Assembly (NCBI GenBank): GCA_036924085.1
Contig: JAVGWX010000011.1
Coordinates: 91,818,819-91,882,818, forward strand
Source: Ariolimax columbianus
Lineage: Eukaryota; Mollusca; Gastropoda; Stylommatophora; Arionidae
Reading direction: 5' to 3'
Length of the DNA stretch: 64,000 bases
This document shows, in pieces, positions 1-12,760 of the stretch. The position numbers were made by a program, and so were the translations under genes. How positions within the stretch are numbered: position 1 is the stretch's first letter; every line of letters begins with the position of its first letter. The notes beneath the pieces were generated by a model that worked only from the letters and a program-made list of their open reading frames with translations, did not search any database and was not told where the DNA came from.

Positions 1-345
1 TGTACATTTATCTACATTAAACTCCATTTGCCAGCTTACAGACCATTCTTGAATTTTATCTAAATCCGATCTCAATATATCCACTTCCGCTTTAGATGAG
101 GCACTACTGCATAGTTTTGTGTCATCAGCAAATTTTGCAATCATGGATCTCATATCAATGTCCAAATCGTTTATATATATCCAGAACAAAATTGGTCCCA
201 AAACCGAGCCCTGTGGCACGCCACTTTTCACTTCACACCACTCAGAGTACTCCTTATTTATGTCCACCCTCTGCCTTCTTCCCGTTAACCAATTTTCAAT
301 CCATTTGGCAATTTGGCCAGATTTTCCATGTGATTTTAACTGCTG
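1..345 (-). mobile_element. CR1/L2-like LINE reverse transcriptase fragment
   Basis: Read on the minus strand, the sequence encodes a continuous reverse transcriptase core: KWIENWLTGRRQRVDIN, then SGVPQGSVLGPILFWIYIND, then IAKFADDTKLCSSA and WQMEFNVDKCT. The VPQGSVLGP and FADD motifs are typical of CR1/L2/Penelope-neighbour non-LTR elements. The catalytic FADD is intact and no stop interrupts this piece. The fragment continues off the left edge of the window and breaks off near 345. It is homologous to 9161-9370 in the same orientation. Confidence 0.85.
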
Positions 346-700
346 TCCGCAGAACAACAAGATGAACATCGAAAAATAGGCAGAGAAACAGTAGAAATAA
401 GAGAAACATCAAGCAGGTAAACACGTCTTAGGGGTAGACATGACAGAAATGTTGTAGTCATTGGTTGGTCAAGAAGTGCACAAAGCTATTTCTTGTGGAC
501 GGAGCCGAGACAGAAATGAAGGATGTCTATACCAGGATGAGCGACACCCACAACTTGGTTATAAGCCCCTGGGGCCATCATGGAATGTACATTTATTTAA
601 ATGTTTACTCCAAGAAAATCTAATCTGGCTGTAAAATGCAAATGTGAGACCTGACTATTTCTGTAGTTGGAAGTCCTGACCTGTAATTACTCGGAAACCA
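346..700. other. Non-repetitive spacer, no gene recognised
   Basis: Sequence of ordinary composition between the LINE fragment and the first array. I see no splice-flanked exon with recognisable protein similarity and no repeat structure. Confidence 0.5.
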
Positions 701-2886
701 AATGTGTGTTAGCTGAGAAACGTGGTGTGTGTTAGCTGAGAAACGTGGCGTGTGTTAGCTGAGAAACGTGGTGTGTGTTAGCTGAGAAACGTGGCGTGTG
801 TTAGCTGAGAAACGTGGTGTGTGTTAGCTGAGAAACGTGGTGTGTGTTAGCTGAGAAACGTGGTGTGTGTTAGCTGAGAAACGTGGCGTGTGTTAGCTGA
901 GAAACGTGGTGTGTGTTAGCTGAGAAACGTGGCGTGTGTTAGCTGAGAAACGTGGTGTGTGTTAGCTGAGAAACGTGGTGTGTGTTAGCTGAGAAACGTG
1001 GCGTGTGTTAGCTGAGAAACGAGGCGTGTGTTAGCTGAGAAACGTGGCGTGTGTTAGCTGAGAAACGTGGTGTGTGTTAGCTGAGAAACGTGGCATGTGT
1101 TAGCTGAGAAACGTGGCGTGTGTTAGCTGAGAAACGTGGCGTGTGTTAGCTGAGAAACGTGGTGTGTGTTAGCTGAGAAACGTGGCGTGTGTTAGCTGAG
1201 AAACATGGCGTGTGTTAGCTGAGAAACGTGGCGTGTGTTAGCTGAGAAACGTGATGTGTGTTAGCTGAGAAACGTGGCGTGTGTTAGCTGAGAAACGTGG
1301 TGTGTGTTAGCTGAAAAACGTGGCGTGTGTTAGCTGAGAAACGTGGTGTGTGTTAGCTGAGAAACGTGGCGTGTGTTAGCTGAGAAACGTGGTGTGTGTT
1401 AGCTGAGAAACGTGGCGTGTGTTAGCTGAGAAACGTGGTGTGTGTTAGCTGAGAAACGTGGCGTGTGTTAGCTGAGAAACGTGGTGTGTGTTAGCTGAGA
1501 AACGTGGTGTGTGTTAGCTGAGAAACGTGGCGTGTGTTAGCTGAGAAACGAGGCGTGTGTTAGCTGAGAAACGTGGCGTGTGTTAGCTGAGAAACGTGGT
1601 GTGTGTTAGCTGAGAAACGTGGCATGTGTTAGCTGAGAAATGTGGCGTGTGTTAGCTGAGAAACGTGGCGTGTGTTAGCTGAGAAACGTGGTGTGTGTTA
1701 GCTGAGAAACGTGGCGTGTGTTAGCTGAGAAACATGGCGTGTGTTAGCTGAGAAACGTGGCGTGTGTTAGCTGAGAAACGTGATGTGTGTTAGCTGAGAA
1801 ACGTGGCGTGTGTTAGCTGAGAAACGTGGTGTGTGTTAGCTGAGAAACGTGGTGTATGTTAGCTGAAAAACGTGGCGTGTGTTAGCTGAGAAACGTGGTG
1901 TGTGTTAGCTGAGAAACGTGGTGTATGTTAGCTGAAAAACGTGGCGTGTGTTAGCTGAGAAACGTGGCGTGTGTTAGCTGAAAAACGTGGCGTGTGTTAG
2001 CTGAGAAACGTGGTGTGTGTTAGCTGAGAAACGTGGCGTGTGTTAGCTGCGAAACGTGGTGTGTGTTAGCTGAGAAACGTGGCGTGTGTTAGCTGAGAAA
2101 CGTGGCGTGTGTTAGCTGAGAAACGTGGCGTGTGTTAGCTGAGAAACGTGGTGTGTGTTAACTGAGAAACGTGGTGTGTGTTAGCTGAGAAACGTGGCGT
2201 GTGTTAGCTCAGAAACGTAGCGTGTGTTAGCTGAGAAACGTGGCGTGTGTTAGCTGAGAAACGTGGCGTGTGTTAGCTGAGAAACGTGGCGTGTGTTAGC
2301 TGAGAAACGTGGTGTGTGTTAGCTGAGAAACGTGATGTGTGTTAGCTGAGAAACGTGGCGTGTGTTAGCTGAGAAACGTGGCGTGTGTTAGCTGAGAAAC
2401 GTGGCGTGTGTTAGCTGAGAAACATGGTCTGTTAGCTGAGAAACGTGGCGTGTGTTAGCTGAGAAACGTGGCGTGTGTTAGCTGAGAAACGTGGCGTGTG
2501 TTAGCTGAGAAACGTGGCGTGTGTTAGCTGAGAAACGTGGCGTGTGTTAGCTGAGAAACGTGGTGTGTGTTGACTGAGAAACGTGGTGTGTTATTAGCTG
2601 AGAAACGTGGCATGTGTTAGCTGAGAAACGTGACGTGTGTTAGCTGAGAAACGTGGCGTGTGTTAGCTGAGAAACGTGGTGTGTGTTAGCTGAGAAACGT
2701 GGCGTGTGTTAGCTGAGAAACGTGGCGTGTGTTAGCTGAGAAACGTGGCGTGTGTTAGCTGAGAAACGTGGCGTGTGTTAGCTGGGAGACGTGGCGTGTG
2801 TTAGCTGAGAAACGTGGCGTGTGTTAGCTGGGAGACGTGGCGTGTGTTAGCTGAGAAACGTGGTGTGTGTTAGCCGGGAGACGTGG
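701..2886. repeat. 23-bp minisatellite, ~94 copies
   Basis: The unit is gtgtgttagctgagaaacgt plus three bases. Units alternate mainly between ...ggc and ...ggt forms. A run of variant units (gaggc, catgg, gtgat) recurs about 529 bp apart (for example near 1019 and 1548, 1203 and 1733), showing a 23-unit higher-order duplication. The last units before 2886 carry a ctgggagac variant. Confidence 0.95.
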
Positions 2887-2888
2887 CG

Positions 2889-3135
2889 CTGATAGGTGGG
2901 AACAATAGCAACAGCATGAACAACCACAACAGCATCCACAACCCCAACAGCAGCAACAACCACAACAGCAGCAACAACCATAACAGCAACAACAACCACA
3001 ACAGCAACAACAACCACAACAGCACCAACAGCGACCTTCACAACACCCACAACAACAGCAACATCTATGAATATAGCCAGAACGAACACAACCACCACTA
3101 CCACAACAACAACCATCAACATCACCACAGAAATT
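2889..3135. repeat. Imperfect CAACAACA-rich simple repeat
   Basis: A degenerate AAC/CAC/AGC trinucleotide-like tract (aacaaccacaacagcaacaa). Its open frames on both strands (Asn/His-rich, Val-rich) are composition effects. Confidence 0.85.
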
Positions 3136-3616
3136 GTGCAGCCGACCTCCTATATAAATTATAAATTAAACATTAAAAGATCACGTATTACTTTTACGGT
3201 AAGACTCAACATATAAGACCCCAAGACCTGATTCCATATACCACAACACGCAATTTGTGACAAAAGTATTTGTTACAACAATATCAAAGAGAAACAAACA
3301 AATCTCGACATGACACACTCGATCTAACACACTCTATGGATGGAACCCAGCAACTGATTGACCCAGATTCCCAGTCCTCTATCTGAACCTCACAATTCAC
3401 TTACTGAACGAGATCTACACAAATCCTGTTCTACGATTGGGTGGCTAACTCGTCTCTGACGTGCATCCAGACCGTCGGTGTTGGGGTGAATCTGCCGCTC
3501 TCTGGTTGGCTGAACTAAACTGTCAAACAAAATTTTGTCACGTGGGCTAGAATCAGCTTCCGGGGGAGGCTTTAGATAAAACTCACTCTTGGACAAAAAT
3601 GATTTCCAGATCTTAG
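3136..3616. other. Non-repetitive stretch, no gene recognised
   Basis: Unique-looking sequence between two arrays. The minus strand is open for 68 codons (3390-3596) but shows no recognisable domain and no supporting splice signals. Confidence 0.45.
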
Positions 3617-3742
3617 GAGCGTGTTCCCTCTGGTGCCCGTGTTACACCAGTTCTGGGGCAGCGTGTTCCCTCTGGTGCCCGTGTTACACCAGTTCTGGGG
3701 GAGCGTGTTCCCTCTGGTGCCGTGTTACACCAGTTCTGATAG
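3617..3742. repeat. 42-bp tandem repeat, 3 copies
   Basis: Three copies of a segment beginning gagcgtgttccctctggtgc; the last is degenerate and runs into the start of the 31-bp array region. Confidence 0.9.
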
Positions 3743-3861
3743 AATGTGTTCCCTGAGGATTCGTATGGTGCACTTCTGATTTTCAGACCGAGACGTGGGA
3801 TTGTCTTCCAGGGTACGCCACACCCTTTCAGACCGAGACAAAATCTTCTCACTCAAAGTGA

Positions 3862-6800
3862 TCACTTTTCCTTCTCGTCTCGCTTATACAGACAGTTTTT
3901 CCTTCTCGTCTCGCTTATACAGACAGTTTTTCCTTCTCGTCTCGCTTATACAGACAGTTTTTCCTTCTCGTATCGCTTATACAGACAGTTTTTCCTTCTC
4001 GTCTCGCTTATACAGGCAGTTTTCCTTCTCGTCTCGCATATACAGGCAGTTTTTCCTTTTCGTCTCGCTTATACAGACAGTTTTTCCTTCTCGTCTCGCT
4101 TATACAGGCAGTTTTTCCTTCTCGTCTCGCTTATACAGGCAGTTTTTCCTTCTCGTCTCGCTTATACAGACAGTTTTCCTTCTCATCTCACTTATACAGA
4201 CAGTTTTTCTTTCTCGTCTCGTTTATACAGACAGTTTTTCCTTCTCGTCCCAAATATAAAGACAGTTTTCCTTCTCGTCTCGCTTATACAGTTTTTCCTT
4301 CTCGTCTCGCGTATACAGGCAGTTTTTCCTTCTCGTCTCGCTTATACAGGCAATTTTTCCTTCTCATCTCGCTTTTACAGACAGTTTTTCCTTCTCGTCT
4401 CGCTAATACAGACAGTTTTTCTTTCTCGTCTCGCTAATACAAAGTTTTTCATTCTCGTCTCGCTTATACAGACAGTTTTTCATTCTCGTCTCGCTTATAC
4501 AGACAGTTTTCCTTCTCGTCTCGCTTTTACGGACAGTTTTTCCTTCTCGTCTCGCTTATACAGGCAGTTGTCCTTCTCGTCTCTCGTATACAGGCAGTTT
4601 TTTTTCTCGTCTCGCTTATACAGACAGTTTTTCCTTCTCGTCTCGCTTATACAGACAGTTTTTCCTTCTCGTCTCGTTTATACAGACAGTTTTTCCTTCT
4701 CGTCCCAAATATACAGACAGTTTTTCCTTCTCGTCTCGCTTAAACAGGCAGTTTTTCCTTCTCGTCTCGCTTATACAGACATTTTTCCTTCTCGTCTCCC
4801 TTATACAGACAGTTTTTCCTTCTCGTCTCGCTTTTACAGACAGTTTTTCCTTCTCGTTTCGCTTATACAGACAGTTTTCCTTCTCGTCTCGCTTATACAG
4901 ACAGTTTTTCCTTCTTGTCTCGCTAATACAGACAGTTTTTCATTCTTGTCTCGCTAATACAGACAGTTTTTCATTCTCGTCTCGCTTATACAGACAGTTT
5001 TCCTTCTCGTCTCGCTTATACGGACAGTTTTTCCTTCTCGTCTCGCATATACAGACAGTTTTTCCTTCTCGTCTCGCTTATACAGACAGTTTTCCTTCTC
5101 ATCTCGCTTATACATACATTTTTTCCTTCTCGTCTCGCTTATACATACAGTTTTTCCTTCTAGTCTCGCTAATACAGACAATTTTTTCTTCTCGTCTCGC
5201 TTACACAGACAGTTTTTCCTTCTCGTCTCGCTTATTCAGACAATTTTCCTTCTCGTCTCGCTTATACAGACAGTTTTTCCTTCTCGTCTCGCTTATACAG
5301 ACAGTTTTTCCTTCTCGTCTCGCTTATACAGACAGTTTTTTCTTCTCGTCTCGCTTATACAGACAGTTTTTCCTTCTCGTCTCGCTTATACAGTTTTTCC
5401 TTCTCGTCTCGCTTATACAGACAGTTTTTCCTTCTCGTCTCGCTTATACATACAGTTTTTCCTTTTCGTCTCGCTAATACAGACAGTTTTTCCTTCTCGT
5501 CTCGCTAATACAAAGTTTTTCATTCTCGTCTCGCTTATACAGACAGTTTTCCTTCTCGTCTCGCTTTTACGGACAGTCTTTCCTTCTCGTCTCGCTTAAA
5601 CAGACAGTTTTTCCTTCTCGTCTCGCGTATACAGACAGTTTTCCTTCTCGTCTCGCTTATACAGGCAGTTTTCCTTCTCGTCTCGCTTATACAGGCAGTT
5701 TTTCCTTCTCGTCTCGCTTATACAGGCAGTTTTTCCTTCTCGTCTCGCTTTTACATACAGTTTTTCCTTGTCGTCTCGCTAATACAGACAGTTTTTCCTT
5801 CTCGTCTCGCTAATACAGACAGTTTTTCATTCTCGTCTCGCTTATACAGACAGTTTTCCTTCTCGTCTCGCTTTTACGGACAGTTTTTCCTTCTCGTCTC
5901 GCTTAAACAGACAGTTTTTCCTTCTCGTCTCGCGTATACAGACAGTTTTCCTTCTCGTCTCGCTTATAAAGGCAGTTGTCCTTCTCGTCTCTCGTATACA
6001 GGCAGTTTTTTTCTCGTCTCGCTTATACAGACAGTTTTTCCTTCTCGTCTCGCTTGGACAGACAGTTTTTCCTTCTCGTCTCGTTTATACAGACAGTTTT
6101 TCCTTCTCGTCCCAAATATACAGACAGTTTTTCCTTCTCGTCTCGCTTATACAGGCAGTTTTTCCTTCTCGTCTCGCTTATACAGACAGTTTTCCTTCTC
6201 GTCTCCCTTATACAGACAGTTTTTCCTTCTCGTCTCGCTTTTACAGACAGTTTTTCCTTCTCGTTTCGCTTATACAGACAGTTTTCCTTCTCGTCTCGCT
6301 TATACAGACAGTTTTTCCTTCTTGTCTCGCTAATACAGACAGTTTTTCATTCTTGTCTCGCTAATACAGACAGTTTTTCATTCTCGTCTCGCTTATACAG
6401 ACAGTTTTCCTTCTCGTCTCGCTTATACGGACAATTTTTCCTTCTCGTCTCGCATATACAGACAGTTTTTCCTTCTCGTCTCGCTTATACAGACAGTTTT
6501 CCTTCTCATCTCGCTTATACATACATTTTTTCCTTCTCGTCTCGCTTATACATACAGTTTTTCCTTCTAGTCTCGCTAATACAGACAATTTTTTCTTCTC
6601 GTCTCGCTTATACAGACAGTTTTTCCTTCTCGTCTCGCTTATACAGACAATTTTCCTTCTCGTCTCGCTTATACAGACAGTTTTTCCTTCTCGTCTCGCT
6701 TATACAGACAGTTTTTCCTTCTCGTCTCGCTTATACAGACAGTTTTTTCTTCTCGTCTCGCTTATACAGACAGTTTTTCCTTCTCGTCTCGCTTATACAG

Positions 6801-8120
6801 TTTTTCCTTCTCGTCTCGCTTATACAGACAGTTTTTCCTTCTCGTCTCGCTTATACATACAGTTTTTCCCTCTCGTCTCGCTAATACAGACAGTTTTTCC
6901 TTCTCGTCTCGCTAATACAAAGTTTTTCATTCTCGTCTCGCTTATACAGACAGTTTTCCTTCTCGTCTCGCTTTTACGGACAGTTTTTCCTTCTCGTCTC
7001 GCTTAAACAGACAGTTTTTCCTTCTCGTCTCGCGTATACAGACAGTTTTCCTTCTCGTCTCGCTTATACAGGCAGTTTTCCTTCTCGTCTCGCTTATACA
7101 GGCAGTTTTTCCTTCTCGTCTCGCTTATACAGGCAGTTTTTCCTTCTCGTCTCGCTTTTACATACAGTTTTTCCTTGTCGTCTCGCTAATACAGACAGTT
7201 TTTCCTTCTCGTCTCGCTAATACAGACAGTTTTTCATTCTCGTCTCGCTTATACAGACAGTTTTCCTTCTCGTCTCGCTTTTACGGACAGTTTTTCCTTC
7301 TCGTCTCGCTTAAACAGACAGTTTTTCCTTCTCGTCTCGCGTATACAGACAGTTTTCCTTCTCGTCTCGCTTATAAAGGCAGTTGTCCTTCTCGTCTCTC
7401 GTATACAGGCAGTTTTTTTCTCGTCTCGCTCATACAGACAGTTTTTCCTTCTCGTCTCGCTTGTACAGACAGTTTTTCCTTCTCGTCTCGTTTATACAGA
7501 CAGTTTTTCCTTCTCGTCCCAAATATACAGACAGTTTTTCCTTCTCGTCTCGCTTATACAGGCAGTTTTTCCTTCTCGTCTCGCTTATACAGACAGTTTT
7601 CCTTCTCGTCTCCCTTATACAGACAGTTTTTCCTTCTCGTCTCGCTTTTACAGACAGTTTTTCCTTCTCGTTTTGCTTATACAGACAGTTTTTTTTCTCG
7701 TCTCGCTTATACAGACAGTTTTTCCTTCTTGTCTCGCTAATACAGACAGTTTTTCATTCTTGTCTCGCTAATACAGACAGTTTTTCATTCTCGTCTCGCT
7801 TATACAGACAGTTTTCCTTCTCGTCTCGCTTATACGGACAGTTTTTCCTTCTCGTCTCGCATATACAGACAGTTTTTCCTTCTCGTCTCGCTTATACAGA
7901 CAGTTTCCCTTCTCGTCTCGCTTATACATACATTTTTTCCTTCTCGTCTCGCTTATACATACAGTTTTTCCTTCTCGTCTCGCTAATACAGACAATTTTT
8001 CCTTCTCGTCTCGCTAATACAGTTTTTCATTCTTGTCTCGCTTATACAGACAGTTTTTCCTTCTCGTCTCGCTTATACAGACAGTTTTCCTTCTCGTCTC
8101 GCATATACAGACAGTTTACC
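3862..8120. repeat. 31-bp minisatellite, ~138 copies, with 1407-bp higher-order repeat
   Basis: The unit reads ttatacagacagtttttcct plus eleven bases ending tctcgc. Distinctive variant strings recur at exact 1407-bp spacing: the same block begins at 4954, 6361 and 7768, and another at 5976 and 7383. So about 3 kb of the array consists of a duplicated super-unit of ~45 monomers. The copies differ by few substitutions, so the segmental duplication is young relative to the monomers. Confidence 0.95.
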
Positions 8121-8714
8121 TTTCACAACCAATGAGCACTAGTGCAATTGCCCCTGACGCTTAGTGGAGTAACCCCCTGTCTTACTCTGAGTTCTCTGTC
8201 TTTAGTTTCCAACTTTTATTTTCCTCTTTAGCTCCGCCTAAACAAATATGGCTGTGGTCAGTACGTACTCTGCTCCTTCCCCGTTGACTGGTCGATCTAA
8301 TCCAGCTACTCCACTTTAGAATTATACTAACTAGCTTGGCTGCTTGTCATCCTATCACTCCAAATGTGACAGCCAAACAACATATTATGTAGCCCAAACC
8401 CTCTACCCTCACACAGGAGATAATACCGCCAAATGAGCTGGCCTAGACCCTCTGCCATTCTTAGCTCAGCATCCTTCAATACGTGACGAATGGGCGACCT
8501 GACCTGTTCTCGTCTCAGTGAGATACTATGTCTACCGCAACTAAGTTTAGTTCAAGAGAATAAGTTGATGGCTCTAACCTCTCCGCTCCCTGACACCTAA
8601 TCCTGTTAGAACAACAACAGCCACCACAACCACAATCACATCCCCCACAACCTCCCCCATTCCCCACCACACCCACCCCCACCACAACCACAACCCCACA
8701 ACCCCCATACAAAA
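8121..8714. other. Mostly non-repetitive spacer with a CCACAACC-rich end
   Basis: Unique sequence to about 8610, then a degenerate ccacaaccacaacccc tract to 8705. No exon or RNA gene is recognised. Confidence 0.5.
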
Positions 8715-9370
8715 ATTTTTAGTCTAATTTATCGGTTCCTCTAAACCTGTATTAATTCACCTGGAATTCACTTTTCTAGACACTCTCGGCTTATTTTTCT
8801 GACGCTTTTCTCATAACTGTAATTCTGGAATCCCACTATCCCCTTTGTCGCTCTTTTTTGTATCCTTCCCAGCATGTTTATATCCCCTCTATGATAAGGA
8901 CTCCACACCTGTACACAGTACTCCAATCTAGGTCTAACTAAAGCTTTATACAGTTTGACTATCACTTCCTTGCTCCTATGTTTAATATTTCTTTTTATTA
9001 AACCTAAAATTTGCGTTTTTCACTTGCCTTTTACCTGGACTTGTTCACCTACCTTACCTGTATGATCTATTATAACCCCTAGGTCCCTTTCCTGGTCTAT
9101 CTTTCTAATATTGTTCTCGCCCATTCTGTATTTATGTTCCATATTGGATCTACCCATGTGGATGACTGTACATTTATCTACATTAAACTCCATTTGCCAG
9201 CTTACAGACCATTCTTGGATTTTATCTAAATCTAACCAGCAATATATCTACCTCTGCTATAGATGAGACAATTCTGCATAGTTTTATGTCGTCCACAAAT
9301 CTGTAAATCATAGATCCTTTATCAATGTCCAAATCGTTTATATATATCAAGTACAAAATTGGTCCCAAAA
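8715..9370 (-). mobile_element. CR1/L2-like LINE reverse transcriptase fragment, frameshifted
   Basis: The minus strand encodes KLYKALVRPRLEYCVQVWSP and then LGRIQKRATKGIV, the classic post-catalytic part of CR1/L2-type reverse transcriptases. Further 5' on that strand, the part equivalent to the copy at 1-345 is degenerate (FVDD in place of FADD, frameshifts). The copy stops abruptly at ggtcccaaaa (9370), inside a conserved region. The 24-bp array starts about 50 bp further on, so it is truncated there rather than at an element end. Confidence 0.85.
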
Positions 9371-9418
9371 GGTTTTAATGACTGATGGGAACCGATGTTC
9401 CCAGAGGAGTGGTAAATG

Positions 9419-11512
9419 TAACCCCGTCTCTCTCGTCTCCTATAACCATGTCTCTCTCCTCTCCTATAACCCTGTCTCTCTCCTCTCCAATAACCATGTC
9501 TCTCTCCTCTCCTATAACCATATCTCTCTCCTCTCCTATAACCATGTCTCTCTCCTCTCCTATAACCCTGTCTCTCTCCTCTCCTACAACCCCGTCTCTC
9601 TCCTCTCCTATAACCCTGTCTCTCTCCTCTCCTATAACCCTGTATCTCTCCTCTCCTATAACCCTGTCTCTCTCCTCTCCTATAACCATGTCTCTCTCCT
9701 CTCCTATAACCATATCTCTCTCCTCTCCTATAACCATGTCTCTCTCCTCTCCTATAACCCTGTATCTCTCCTCTCCTACAACCCTGTCTCTCTCCTCTCC
9801 TATAACCCTGTCTCTCTCCTCTCCTATAACCCTGTATCTCTCCTCTCCTATAACCCTGTCTCTCTCCTCTCCTATAACCCTGTATCTCTCCTCTCCTATA
9901 ACCCTGTCTCTCTCCTCTCCTATAACCCTGTATCTCTCCTCTCCTATAACCCTGTCTCTCTCCTCTCCTATAACCCTGTCTCTCTCCTCTCCTATAACCC
10001 TGTATCTCTCCTCTCCTATAACCCTGTCTCTCTCCTCTCCTATAACCCTGTCTCTCTCCTCTCCTATAACCCTGTATCTCTCCTCTCCTATAACCCTGTC
10101 TCTCTCCTCTCCTATAACCCTGTATCTCTCCTCTCCTATAACCCTGTCTCTCTCCTCTCCTATAACCCTGTATCTCTCCTCTCCTATAACCCTGTCTCTC
10201 TCCTCTCCTATAACCCTGTCTCTCTCCTCTCCTATAACCCTGTATCTCTCCTGTCCTATAACCCTGTCTCTCTCCTCTCCTATAACCCTGTATCTCTCCT
10301 CTCCTATAACCCTGTCTCTCTCCTCTCCTATAACCCTGTATCTCTCCTCTCCTATAACCCTGTCTCTCTCCTCTCCTATAACCCTGTATCTCTCCTCTCC
10401 TATAACCCTGTCTCTCTCCTCTCCTATAACCCTGTCTCTCTCCTCTCCTATAACCCTGTATCTCTCCTGTCCTATAACCCTGTCTCTCTCCTCTCCTATA
10501 ACCCTGTATCTCTCCTCTCCTATAACCCTGTCTCTCTCCTCTCCTATAACCCTGTATCTCTCCTCTCCTATAACCCTGTCTCTCTCCTCTCCTATAACCC
10601 TGTATCTCTCCTCTCCTATAACCCTGTCTCTCTCCTCTCCTATAACCCTGTATCTCTCCTCTCCTATAACCCTGTCTCTCTCCTCTCCTATAACCCTGTA
10701 TCTCTCCTCTCCTATAACCCTGTCTCTCTCCTCTCCTATAACCCTGTCTCTCTCCTCTCCTATAACCCTGTATCTCTCCTGTCCTATAACCCTGTCTCTC
10801 TCCTCTCCTATAACCCTGTATCTCTCCTCTCCTATAACCCTGTCTCTCTCCTCTCCTATAACCCTGTATCTCTCCTCTCCTATAACCCTGTCTCTCTCCT
10901 CTCCTATAACCCTGTATCTCTCCTGTCCTATAACCCTGTCTCTCTCCTCTCCTATAACCCTGTATCTCTCCTGTCCTATAACCCTGTCTCTCTCCTCTCC
11001 TATAACCCTGTATCTCTCCTCTCCTATAACCCTGTCTCTCTCCTCTCCTATAACCCTGTCTCTCTCCTCTCCTATAACCCTGTCTCTCTCCTCTCCTATA
11101 ACCCTGTCTCTCTCCTCTCCTATAACCCTGTATCTCTCCTCTCCTATAACCCTGTCTCTCTTCTCTCCTATAACCCTGTATCTCTCCTCTCATATAACCC
11201 TGTCTCTCTCCTCTCCTATAACCCTGTATCTCTCCTCTCCTACAACCCTGTCTCTCTCCTCTCCTTTTAACCCTGTCTCTCTCCTCTCCTATAACCCTGT
11301 ATCTCTCCTCTCCTACAACCCTGTCTCTCTCCTCTCCTTTTAACCCTGTCTCTGTCCTCTCCTATAACCCTGTCTCTCTCCTCTCCTATAACCCTGTATC
11401 TCTCCTGTCCTATAACCCTGTCTCTCTCCTCTCCTATAACCCTGTCTCTCTCCTCTCCTATAACCCTGTATCTCTCCTCTCCTTTTAACCCTGTCTCTGT
11501 CCTCTCCTGTAA
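9419..11512. repeat. 24-bp minisatellite, ~87 copies
   Basis: The unit is tataaccctgtctctctcct plus ctcc. Units alternate between tgtctctct and tgtatctct forms, many as regular dimers (48 bp). Because 24 is a multiple of three and no frame contains a stop, several frames stay open for over 600 codons; these are not genes. Confidence 0.97.
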
Positions 11513-11790
11513 CGAGTGCAAACAGTTGCACTCATCCTTTTTGTTCCCAATTTGGACGGCCATTTTCTTGTCTCGTGTATCTGTCTACAGCTTCAGTCAG
11601 TGCAACTTTTCTCCTGATATGTAACGGTTCTAAATTGGTCACCACTCAGCCGGTGGGATAGGACTACGATCGCTTCGAACATTTCTCAAGAACCGTCTTG
11701 AATGACAATAAATGTTTGGTTGTTTTTCTGGAAGAATGATCATCTGCAGATTGTAAAGTGGTGACATGTAAGGCTCTTGTCCACCCCCAG
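11513..11790. other. Non-repetitive sequence preceding glutamate receptor exon 1
   Basis: Intronic sequence with a pyrimidine-rich acceptor at its end. No further exon is evident in it. Confidence 0.6.
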
Positions 11791-12054
11791 TGTGCCATCA
11801 GATTGAGCAGAACATCATCGCAGTGTTCGGACCGCGCGCGGACAACCTGGCTGGCTACGTCAACTCGTTGTGTGCCTCCTTGCAGATCCCTCACCTGGAG
11901 ATGAGGGGCGACTCTACAGGGCCCCTGGGTGCCCCAGCCCACGCGTTGACAGTCAACCTGTATCCAGCGTCCCAACAGATCGGCAAGTCCTACACTGACC
12001 TCATCTCATTCTACGGCTGGTCAGACATGCTGGTCGTGTATGGCTCTCATTACG
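11791..12054 (+). CDS. GRIK-like: Glutamate receptor exon 1 of window (amino-terminal domain)
   Basis: A pyrimidine-rich acceptor ending in ccacccccag precedes the exon and the donor gtacgt follows it. The first two bases complete a codon begun in the previous exon and the last base starts a glycine codon completed by the next one. It reads CHQIEQNIIAVFGP, then a helix/strand stretch with NLYPASQQIG and LISFYGWSDMLVVYGS. This is the LIVBP-like amino-terminal domain of kainate receptors: the FGP motif, then the part that ends in the VVY strand. The Cys at the second codon falls where kainate receptors have one half of an amino-terminal-domain disulfide. No stop codon occurs in 264 nt. The upstream exon is not recognisable between 1 and 11,790. 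Confidence 0.9.
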
Positions 12055-12760
12055 GTACGTGTCGTCTGTGTACGTATCGTGTGTGTACGTGGGAGTGTAC
12101 GTGTCGCGTGTGTACGTGGGGGTGTACGTATCGTGTGTGTACGTGTCTTGTGTGTACGTGGGAGTGTACGTGTCATATGTGTACGTGGGAGTGTACGTGT
12201 CGTGTGTGTACGTGGGGGTGTACGTATCGTGTGTTTACGTGTCTTGTGTGTACGTGGGAGTGTACGTGTCATGTGTGTACGTGGGAGTGTGCGTGTCTTG
12301 TGTGTACGTGTGAGTGTACGTGTCTTGTGTGTACGTGTGAGTGTGCGTGTCGTGTGTGTGAGTAAGAGTGTACGTGTCGTGTGTACGCCGGGAGTCTACG
12401 TGTCGTGTGTGCGTGAGAGTGTACGAGTCGTTTGAGTGCGTGGGAGTGTACGTGTCGTGTGTGTGGGTGAGAGTGTACGTGTCGTGTGTGTGCGTGGGAG
12501 TGTACGTGTCGTGTGTGTGGGAGTGTACGTGTCGTGTGTGTGGGTGAGAGTGTACGTGTCGTGTGTGTGTGTGCGTGGGAGTGTACGTGTCGTGTGCGTG
12601 GGAGTGTACGTGTCGTGTGTGTGAGTGCGTGGGAGTGTACGTGTCGTGTGTGTGTGCGTGGGAGTGTACGTGTCGTGTGTGTGTGCGTGGGAGTGTACGT
12701 GTCGTGTGTGTGTGCGTGGGAGTGTACGTGTCGTGTGTGTGTGTGGGAGTGTGGATGTAT
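12055..12760. repeat. GTACGTG-rich minisatellite starting at the exon 1 donor
   Basis: Degenerate units such as gtgtacgtgtcgtgtgtgt alternate with gtgggagt. The donor of exon 1 (gtacgtgtc) is itself the first element of this pattern, so GTACGT occurs repeatedly through the array. Confidence 0.9.

Noticed and set aside
3746..8135. Open frames of 150-400 codons rich in Ser/Arg/Leu/Phe
   Set aside because: Products of the 31-bp array; frames shift with unit-length variants and recur at the 1407-bp period.
9322..11343. Three overlapping open frames of more than 600 codons on both strands
   Set aside because: They follow from a stop-free 24-bp unit repeated ~87 times; peptides are 8-residue repeats with no start context, splice support or domain.
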